Source: Sphingomonas parva (ex Maeng et al. 2020)
GTDB lineage: Bacteria > Pseudomonadota > Alphaproteobacteria > Sphingomonadales > Sphingomonadaceae
Assembly: GCF_004564275.1 (NCBI RefSeq)
Contig: NZ_SPDV01000030.1
Span: forward strand, 1 to 64,000
Direction: 5' to 3'
Length of the DNA: 64,000 nt
The notes under the pieces are model-generated. The model was not told the DNA's origin. It saw only the letters and a list, made by a program, of their open reading frames with translations, and made no database searches. The position numbers and the translations under genes are program-made. This document shows, one piece after another, positions 56,477-64,000 of this stretch; the first letter of the stretch is position 1; every line of letters starts with the position of its first letter.

Positions 56477-57587
56477 GGCGCCGCAGCAGGCTTGCGACGC
56501 CTCGATCGGGGCCGAGCTCGTCGAGCGCCGCAGGCGGAAGCGGCCGCAGGCGCGCCGGATCGGCGAGACAGCGGCGGACGGTCTCGGCCAGCGCGACCGG
56601 ATCGGCGGCAGGGACCGTGATCACCGTGTCCGGGAATTCCGCCGCGAGCGCCGCCACCGCCGGGCTGGCGCGGGTGACGATCGGCTTGCCGGCGCTCAGC
56701 ACCTGGAACATCTTGTTCGGGATCACCCGGCCGGCCTTGGCGGATGCGCCGAAGATGCCGAGGCAGAGATCCGCGTGGCCGATCAGCGCCGGCAGCGCCG
56801 CATAGTCGACCCAGGGGAGCCAGCTGACGTTGGGCATCGCCTTTGTCTCCAGCGCGGCGCGCAGCAGCGGCTCCTGTTGGCCTCGCCCGACCAGAAGCCA
56901 GTGGAAAGGCGCGTCGACCGTCCGTCGCGCCGCCTCCAGGATCGTCTCGAGCCCGTGCAGCGGGATCAGCTGTCCGTAGAACAGCACCAGCGGCCTGCCG
57001 GCCGGGGCGGGCAGGGGCGGAACCGGCCCCGCCGGCGCTCGAAACAGGGGCTCGGCGCCGACCAGCACCGTCTCGAACCGGCTTCGATCGATGCCGAATT
57101 CGACGGCGAAGAAATCGCCATGCTGGTCGGTATCGACGAGGATGATGTCGGCCAGCCTGAGGCCGATCCGCTCGGCCAGCCAGATCAGCCTCGCGGGCAG
57201 CGAGCGCGGCCGGAGCATGGCGCGATCCCCGACGATCGTGTCGTGCAGCGGAAGAAAGGCGTCGAGGACGATCCTGCGCCCGCGCAGCCGCGCCGCGATC
57301 GCGGCGAAAAACACGTCGGGGATGCCGGGATAGGGCAGCAGCACCGCGCCGCCGCGCGGCGCCCGCAGCAGCTTCAGCATCGCGGCGGGATAGGCGGCCA
57401 GCAGGGTCAGCGCCGCCCTGAGCAGCCGGCCTCGCCCGGCGACGGCCTTGTCCTCAATCCCGCGCCATGCCGCGATGTTGATCTCGCCGTCGAGCGCACC
57501 CACGCGGCGAAGGGCGTCGAGCAGAAGCCGCACGCGCGGCTTGCTCTCGTCATAACCCCCCCAGGCGATCACATGAGCCCCTCGCAT
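56463..57587 (-). CDS. Family 4 glycosyltransferase
   Basis: 374 residues of the GT-B fold. The first half has RVRLLLDALRRVGALDGEINIAAW, then an acceptor-side LLPYPGIPDVFFAAIAARLRG; the second has VLFYGQLIPLHGLETILEAAR, WLLVGRGQQEP, VDYAALPALIGHADLCLGIFG and the donor-binding region KAGRVIPNKMFQVLSAGKPIVT. It resembles GT4 enzymes that work on envelope glycans. AAGG precedes the ATG at 57587; a start at 57623 is possible. It is convergent with the plus-strand cluster, so it is related by function rather than by transcript. Confidence 0.82.
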   Translation of the reverse strand: MRGAHVIAWGGYDESKPRVRLLLDALRRVGALDGEINIAAWRGIEDKAVAGRGRLLRAALTLLAAYPAAMLKLLRAPRGGAVLLPYPGIPDVFFAAIAARLRGRRIVLDAFLPLHDTIVGDRAMLRPRSLPARLIWLAERIGLRLADIILVDTDQHGDFFAVEFGIDRSRFETVLVGAEPLFRAPAGPVPPLPAPAGRPLVLFYGQLIPLHGLETILEAARRTVDAPFHWLLVGRGQQEPLLRAALETKAMPNVSWLPWVDYAALPALIGHADLCLGIFGASAKAGRVIPNKMFQVLSAGKPIVTRASPAVAALAAEFPDTVITVPAADPVALAETVRRCLADPARLRPLPPAALDELGPDRGVASLLRRLSGG

Positions 57588-57705
57588 GCCGCCTTGTTGG
57601 CCGAACCCGCCGCCTCCGTCCATGTCCTTGCGCCGGTGGACGACGACAATGATGGGCGACCCGAATCGTCGACGCTCGCGGGGCGGGTTTCGCAGCCGCT
57701 TTGCC

Positions 57706-57906
57706 TCAAAGCGGCTTGGGAAGCGCGGGACCCGGCCGGCGCATCATAAGCGGCGCATGGCGGTGGAGCCGATCCTTGACCGCGAGCCGCAGCTTCTTGA
57801 GCCGCAGCAACCGCATCCAGTCCGGTATCCTCCGCTTCAGCTCGCGCGAGATCTCCTCGTCGAGCTTCCGGTGGATGAGGGTGAGGCGATAGGTGATGAT
57901 ATTCAT
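57706..57906 (-). CDS. YdcH-family (DUF465) small protein
   Basis: 66 residues: MNIITYRLTLIHRKLDEEIS, RELKRRIPDWMRLLRLKKLRLAVKDRLHRH. It fits DUF465: a short helix pair with RL.LIHRKLDEEI and KK.RLA.KDRL. Function unknown, found widely in proteobacteria. GGAGAG lies 5 bases before the ATG at 57906. Monocistronic. Confidence 0.85.
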   Translation of the reverse strand: MNIITYRLTLIHRKLDEEISRELKRRIPDWMRLLRLKKLRLAVKDRLHRHAPLMMRRPGPALPKPL

Positions 57907-58174
57907 GCCACTCTCCAATCGATGGTTGGTCATCGATCGGGTCGGCTGGCGATGCGGAACGGCCTTTTCATACGAACGAGCGGCATCGAGCTGACCCGAT
58001 GCGGTCCGACATCACGATCGTTCCCGGAAGAACGGCCGCCAGAGGGGCCCGGTCCCGCAGACTCGAGATGGGGCGGGGGCCGCCGGTTTCAAGCCGCGCG
58101 TCTTACGGAAAGCGGGCGTTTACTCCCGCCGTGTAGGCCATCCGTCGGGTGAGCCGCGCGACTGGGGAGGGGAC

Positions 58175-58933
58175 ATGCGCTCGATTGCCTTGGTCGCGCT
58201 GGCGCTGACTGCTCTGGGCTTTGCGGTTGCGGCCAACGGCTGGCTCGATTTTCGGCCGGTGCGGCGCATCCTCTGGCTTGGGGACAGCTATACCTACTCC
58301 AACAATCTGCCGGCGATGGTGGCGGAGATGGCCGATTCCGCCGGCTCCGAGGTGCGCTACGACATCACCATGAAGGCTTTCGCCAACGCCTCGCTCGAGG
58401 ACCATTGGCGCAGCGCGAAGACGCAGGCGTTGCTCGCCGCGAGCGATTGGGACCGGGTGCTCGTCCAGCCCGAAAGCACATTCCGGGCGCTGGAAGCGGG
58501 CAGTCCGTTCTTCGCTTATGGCGCGCGGCTGCTCGGCGGCGGCAGGCCGCGGCCGGCGATCGTCGTCAGCTGGACGGCGAGCGAGGCGTTGTACGAGGAC
58601 GACCCGATCAGCCGCCCCGAGCATTTCCAGAATATCGAGCGCAACCACAAAGGTCTGGCGATGAAGACCGGCGCCGAGCTGATCGACGCGGCCCAGGTCT
58701 GAGAGGACCTGCTCGCCGAGCCCTTGCCCTTCTCCCTCTATCGCGAAGGCAATCACCCGTCGCTGGCCGGCAGCTACGCCGCCGCGCTGGTCGTCTATGC
58801 CTGCCTGTCGAAGGGCGATGTGGACGCGGTGCGCTGGGTGCCGCGCGGACTCGGCGGCGAGCACGCCGCCCTGCTGCGTGCGAGAGTGGGGCAATCGCTG
58901 CGGGCGCGGCACATGGCGGGCGCGGCCGCCTAG
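58175..58933 (+). pseudogene. SGNH/GDSL hydrolase broken by an in-frame TGA
   Basis: A single frame runs from 58175 to the TAG at 58931-58933 but is cut by TGA at 58700-58702. Before it are the signal segment (SIALVALALTALGFAVAA), block I LWLGDSYTYSNNLPAMVAEM with the catalytic Ser, and a VLVQPESTF block. After it, in the same frame, comes EDLLAEPLPF then REGNHPSLAGSYAAALVVYA, the family's final block with the catalytic His. The codon fits a former TGG (Trp). Unless read through, the product ends at 175 residues without its His. No frameshift is needed to explain it. Confidence 0.8.
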
Positions 58934-58967
58934 ACCATCTGAATAGAGCGCCATCGCGGGCGGCAGC

Positions 58968-60934
<1,967 letters not shown>

Positions 60935-61528
60935 TTAGGCGCGATGCGGCTCCGCCGCCAGACCCATGGATGCGAGTAAATGGTCTCTCGCGAGGTCGCG
61001 TGCTCTTCCCGGGGGCAGGCCGAGCGCGGCCGCCATCGATTCGCCGAGCAGGGAATCGCCGAGCGCCGCCAGCACCAGCCAGAGCGTGGTCTCGTGCACC
61101 GGGCGGTCCTCGTGGCCGGCGCCGAGATGGTCGACGAGATCGTGGATCGCCTCCAGCACCGGGTTGAGCGCGTCGCGATTGCCCGAAAGGATCATCCAGG
61201 CGGCCAGCGCGCCGGCCCCCTCGCGGCCGAAGGCGTCGAAGGTGCGGTCGACGATCTCGCGCGGATCGGCCTCGCCCTGGCGGGCGCGCACCACCGCATC
61301 GCCGATCGCCGCGGTGATCCGCTCTGACAGATAGCGGCCGAGCTCCGCCTGGAGCTCGGAGGCCGAGCCGAAATGATGGAGGAGGTTGGCGTGGGTCCGG
61401 CCGATGCGCGCGGCGACCGCCTTCAGCGTCACCGCCTGCGGCCCGGCCTCGATGAGCAGGGCGCGGGCGGCCTCGAGCGCGGCGGAACGGCTTTCCTGGG
61501 GTGAGAGGCGGGCGCGAACTGTTGACAT
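60935..61528 (-). CDS. TetR-family transcriptional regulator
   Basis: 197 residues. An N-terminal helix-turn-helix domain reads ALEAARALLIEAGPQAVTLKAVAARIGRTHANLLHHFGSASELQAEL in pieces. The C-terminal ligand domain is helical and lacks a recognisable signature. It is divergent from the metal-dependent hydrolase with 43 bases between starts, so it probably represses that gene and itself. The start at 61528 keeps the HTH; no ribosome site is visible. It is 9 bases upstream of obgE in the same direction. Confidence 0.82.
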   Translation of the reverse strand: MSTVRARLSPQESRSAALEAARALLIEAGPQAVTLKAVAARIGRTHANLLHHFGSASELQAELGRYLSERITAAIGDAVVRARQGEADPREIVDRTFDAFGREGAGALAAWMILSGNRDALNPVLEAIHDLVDHLGAGHEDRPVHETTLWLVLAALGDSLLGESMAAALGLPPGRARDLARDHLLASMGLAAEPHRA

Positions 61529-61571
61529 CAGTGTAAGTAACGGGCATGGGTCATGGCCAAGGAGATACAGC

Positions 61572-62405
61572 ATGGCGAGCGTTGCGACACCCTCCGATCT
61601 CACCATCACGCCGCGCGACCAGCGCTTCGGGCGCGGCAGCAAGACCGACCGCTGGTGGCTGGGCGGCGATCCGGTCGGGACGGCCCTCTACAACGCGCTT
61701 TCCGCGACCTTCCCGAAAGGCGAGGCCTTCTTCGTCGAGAGCGTCCGCGCCTATCGCGAGGGCGCCGATCCGAAGCTCGCCGCCGACATCAGGGCCTTCA
61801 CCACCCAGGAGGTGATGCACAGCCGCGAGCATGTCGCGTTCAACAAGCGCGCGGTCGACGCCGGCTACGATCTCACCGAGCTCGTCCGGGTGGTCGACGA
61901 GCGGCTCGCGATCATCCGCGCCCGTCACCCGATCGTGAACCTCGCTGCGACCATGGCGCTCGAGCATTTCACCGCCATGCTCGCGCACCAATTGCTCGCC
62001 GATCCCGCGCACCTGCGCGACGCCGATCCGGAGACTGCGGCGCTGTGGCGCTGGCACGCGGTCGAGGAGATCGAGCATAAGGGCGTCGCCTACGACACCT
62101 GGCTGCACGCCACCCGCGGAATGACCCGCTTCAAGCGCTGGAGCATCAAGGCGCGGGTGATGCTGCTCGTTACCGAGCATTTCCTCGTCGACCGGGCCAA
62201 GGGCGCGCTCGAATTGCTCCGCCAGGACGGGATCACCGGCCCGAAGGCATGGTGGCGGCTGTTCTGGTTCTCGTTCGTCCGGCCGGGAATGATGCGCAAG
62301 GTGATGGGCGCCTGGCTGAGCTTCTTCCTGCCGCGCTTCCACCCGTGGAACCACGACGACCGCGCCCTGATCCAGGCCGAGGAGGCGAAGCCGGCCTACG
62401 CCTGA
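61572..62405 (+). CDS. Metal-dependent hydrolase of the PF10118 family
   Basis: 277 residues, all helical. It has the metal-ligand clusters of the family: TTQEVMHSREHVAFN, NLAATMALEHFTAMLAHQLL and WRWHAVEEIEHKGVAYDTWL (Glu/His, di-iron-like). A C-terminal FSFVRPGMMRKVMGAWLSFFLPRFHPWNHDD segment is also typical. Its enzyme role is not well defined. AAGGAG lies 7 bases before the ATG. The divergent TetR gene is its likely regulator. Confidence 0.85.
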   Translation: MASVATPSDLTITPRDQRFGRGSKTDRWWLGGDPVGTALYNALSATFPKGEAFFVESVRAYREGADPKLAADIRAFTTQEVMHSREHVAFNKRAVDAGYDLTELVRVVDERLAIIRARHPIVNLAATMALEHFTAMLAHQLLADPAHLRDADPETAALWRWHAVEEIEHKGVAYDTWLHATRGMTRFKRWSIKARVMLLVTEHFLVDRAKGALELLRQDGITGPKAWWRLFWFSFVRPGMMRKVMGAWLSFFLPRFHPWNHDDRALIQAEEAKPAYA

Positions 62406-62821
62406 CGATCGGGCTGTTCGGCGTCCGGCGGCGCAGTGGGCTGCGCCGGCGCCACGGGCGTGTAGGTCGGCGCCGCCTCGACCAGCAGGGCGAAGGCGAC
62501 CCAGATGGCGAGCGTCGCCTCCAGCCGCTGGAGATCGCCGGTGCTGAGCGCCTCGGCATAATCGCCCGAGCTCAAGCGCAGGACGAGGGCGATGCCGATC
62601 AGGGCGAGGGTGGCGAGCGCGAGGAGCCGCCGATCGGACGTGGAGATCAGCCGGAGGCCGACGACGGCGGCGGACAGGAAGATCACCAGCTCGACATAGT
62701 CGCCGAGCGGCATCCGGCCGAGCGTGCCGAGATTGGCGCCGAGCAGCGCGCCGAAGAACAGGTTGAGGCCGTCGATCGTGCCGGCCTTCTCGCTTTTGGT
62801 CTGAAGAAGAAGAGATTTCAT
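62396..62821 (-). CDS. Small integral membrane protein
   Basis: 141 residues with three to four helices (LFFGALLGANLGTLGRM, VELVIFLSAAVVGLRLI, LALATLALIGIALVLRL, ATLAIWVAFALLVEA) and a Pro-rich end. Family not recognised. The start at 62821 follows GGGGGCGGGC. It is convergent with the hydrolase (10-base overlap of ends). Confidence 0.6.
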   Translation of the reverse strand: MKSLLLQTKSEKAGTIDGLNLFFGALLGANLGTLGRMPLGDYVELVIFLSAAVVGLRLISTSDRRLLALATLALIGIALVLRLSSGDYAEALSTGDLQRLEATLAIWVAFALLVEAAPTYTPVAPAQPTAPPDAEQPDRQA

Positions 62822-62881
62822 GCCCGCCCCCACGGTTTCGGGGAGGCTAACCCGAAGCCGCGGGAGGGGGAAGGGGAGGGT

Positions 62882-63448
62882 TCAGGCCGCCATGCGCGCG
62901 TCGGCCACGCAATCGTCCGCGGCCGCGGCCTCGCCCGAATCGAGGATCAACTCGTACTCGCGGCACGGCGCCGCCTCGCGCCGGCCCGCGCTGTAGCGCT
63001 GCACGACGCCCGCGGAGCGAAAGCCGAGCTTCTGCAGCACCCGGCCCGAGGCGGGATTGTCGACGAAATGGCCGGCCTGGATCCGCGATAGGCGCAGGCT
63101 GTCCCGGGCCATGGCGATCACCGCGCGGCCGGCCTCGGTGGCATAGCCCAGCCCCCAGAAGGGCCGCGCGATCCAATAGCCGAACTCCATTTCCCCGTCG
63201 GGGCGGCGGCCGAAGCCGATCGCGCCGGCGAGCTGCGGCGCGCCGAGCGTGCGGCGGAAGATCAGCATCGAAGGCGCGGTCAGGCAGCGCTCGGCGGCGA
63301 GGAAGGCCTCGGCATCGGCGAGCGTGTACGGCCAGGGCGCGCTGGCCAGGTTGCGAACGATCGCCTCGTCGGCCACCGCGGCGAACAGGGCGGGGGCGTC
63401 CTCGGCCCAGCCGGGCCTCAAGGCCAGTCTTTCCGTCCGTGCAAACAT
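62882..63448 (-). CDS. GNAT N-acetyltransferase, RimJ/RimL-like
   Basis: 188 residues. The GNAT fold of the RimJ/RimL type is seen in RTERLALRPGWAEDAPALFAAV, AGAIGFGRRPDGEMEFGYWIARPFWGLGYATEAGRAV and the CoA-pocket region VDNPASGRVLQKLGFRSAGV. It acetylates N-terminal amines of proteins or small amines. It lies between rpmA and the membrane protein on the same strand, in the position where obgE would usually follow. Confidence 0.87.
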   Translation of the reverse strand: MFARTERLALRPGWAEDAPALFAAVADEAIVRNLASAPWPYTLADAEAFLAAERCLTAPSMLIFRRTLGAPQLAGAIGFGRRPDGEMEFGYWIARPFWGLGYATEAGRAVIAMARDSLRLSRIQAGHFVDNPASGRVLQKLGFRSAGVVQRYSAGRREAAPCREYELILDSGEAAAADDCVADARMAA

Positions 63449-63520
63449 GGTCTCGTCCTCTCTTCCCCTTGCCGGCCGCTACCCCCCACGGGTTACGGGC
63501 CGGTGACAGTTTCGAGGGAG

Positions 63521-63553
63521 AAACAAAAAGGGAGAGGGGGTGACCCCTCTCCC
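63521..63553 (-). terminator. Terminator after rpmA
   Basis: Read on the minus strand, GGGAGAGGGG, a short loop, then CCCCTCTCCC (10-bp stem, 63530-63553) is followed by TTTTTGTTT. A clear intrinsic terminator 66 bases after the rpmA stop; it separates rpmA from the GNAT gene. Confidence 0.85.
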
Positions 63554-63618
63554 TCGAACGGTTCTCAACTGAGCACCTTGGGCCACCCCTGGACGGGCGA
63601 CCCTTTATCGGTGGCCCG

Positions 63619-63888
63619 TTATTCCGCTGCTTCGCTAATCATGTCCACACACACGTATTTGCGGCCGAGCTTCCCGTCGCGGAACGAGACTCGACCTTCG
63701 GTAAGCGCAAAAAGGGTGTGGTCCTTGCCCATGCCGACGTTGGCGCCCGGGTACCAACGGGTACCGCGCTGACGCACGATGATGTTGCCGGCGAGCACCT
63801 GCTCACCGCCGAACTTCTTCACGCCGAGACGGCGGCCCGCAGAGTCGCGACCGTTGCGCGAGGAGCCGCCTGCTTTCTTATGTGCCAT
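63619..63888 (-). CDS. rpmA: Large ribosomal subunit protein bL27
   Basis: 89 residues starting [20 protein letters not shown], the universal L27 N terminus that reaches the peptidyl-transferase centre, then [41 protein letters not shown]. No N-terminal cleavage extension (as in Firmicutes) is present. Downstream of rplU in the same direction, 53 bases apart. Confidence 0.97.
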   Translation of the reverse strand: MAHKKAGGSSRNGRDSAGRRLGVKKFGGEQVLAGNIIVRQRGTRWYPGANVGMGKDHTLFALTEGRVSFRDGKLGRKYVCVDMISEAAE

Positions 63889-63941
63889 CTCTACTCTGCC
63901 TTCGTCTTACTCGTCATCGCCAGCGGCGATTCGATTGTCTC

Positions 63942-64000
63942 TTACTCGGAATCGCTCTTCGAGGCGACCGGGGTGTCGGTCATCGGGCTCTCGGCCCCCT
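63942..64000 (-). CDS. rplU: Large ribosomal subunit protein bL21, C-terminal tail (partial)
   Basis: The last residues [18 protein letters not shown] and a TAA enter the window from the right. The tail is a typical low-complexity extension. Identity rests on position: rplU almost always precedes rpmA. The tail itself is not diagnostic. Confidence 0.6.
   Translation of the reverse strand, partial: GAESPMTDTPVASKSDSE

Noticed and set aside
57907-58174. tRNA gene in the gap before the SGNH hydrolase
   Set aside because: No T-loop (GGTTCRANNCC) or matching acceptor stem was found; the same check failed in the other gaps examined.
58700-58702. TGA as a selenocysteine codon in the SGNH hydrolase
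   Set aside because: No stem fitting a bacterial SECIS was recognised just after the TGA, the family is not a known selenoprotein, and Trp (TGG) fits the position.

Overview
The window is GC-rich, densely coded chromosomal DNA that most resembles Sphingomonadales (Alphaproteobacteria). The main pointers are a serine palmitoyltransferase with its own acyl carrier protein (sphingolipid synthesis), a class I polyhydroxyalkanoate synthase with a phasin, two DUF3617 lipoproteins, an alphaproteobacterial-looking argininosuccinate synthase, and many small envelope proteins. The assignment comes from remembered family sequences, not from a search.

Layout. The left edge holds the first codons of an IS110-family transposase (1-56, minus) and a hairpin-rich repeat. 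From 0.7 to 16.8 kb are single genes and short units: a DUF305/beta-propeller fusion, a zinc alcohol dehydrogenase, uvrB, two DUF3617 lipoproteins around a class V aminotransferase, a lipid kinase, an NAPE-PLD-like hydrolase and a SIMPL protein. From 16.9 to 21.6 kb is a tryptophan operon: a Trp-rich leader peptide, an attenuator hairpin, trpD, a trpC-trpF fusion, trpB and trpA. Next come an RND efflux pair, a DUF445 protein, murA, clpS and the PHA genes (phaC, phasin). From 35.1 to 40.8 kb on the minus strand is one arginine operon, argC-argJ-argB-argF-argR-argG, with a palindromic ArgR-type site in front of argC. From 41 to 49.7 kb are mntP, an L,D-transpeptidase, a second lipid kinase, an MFS exporter, a Tam41-like putative CDP-diacylglycerol synthase and a hybrid histidine kinase. 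From 49.8 to 57.6 kb is an envelope-lipid and glycan region: serine palmitoyltransferase, its ACP, a GT2 glycosyltransferase, a membrane glycosyltransferase, a methyltransferase, a flippase-like membrane protein and a GT4 glycosyltransferase. The right end carries an SGNH hydrolase broken by an in-frame TGA, then the obgE, rpmA and (partial) rplU neighbourhood.

Most notable points. The trp and arg operons both look atypical for the host. The Trp proteins resemble the enteric type, and the attenuator sits in front of trpD with no trpE in the window. ArgC, ArgB, ArgF and ArgR resemble actinobacterial proteins and follow the actinobacterial gene order, while ArgG looks native. A family of hairpin-ended intergenic repeats recurs through the window. 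No CRISPR array, prophage, tRNA or rRNA was recognised.
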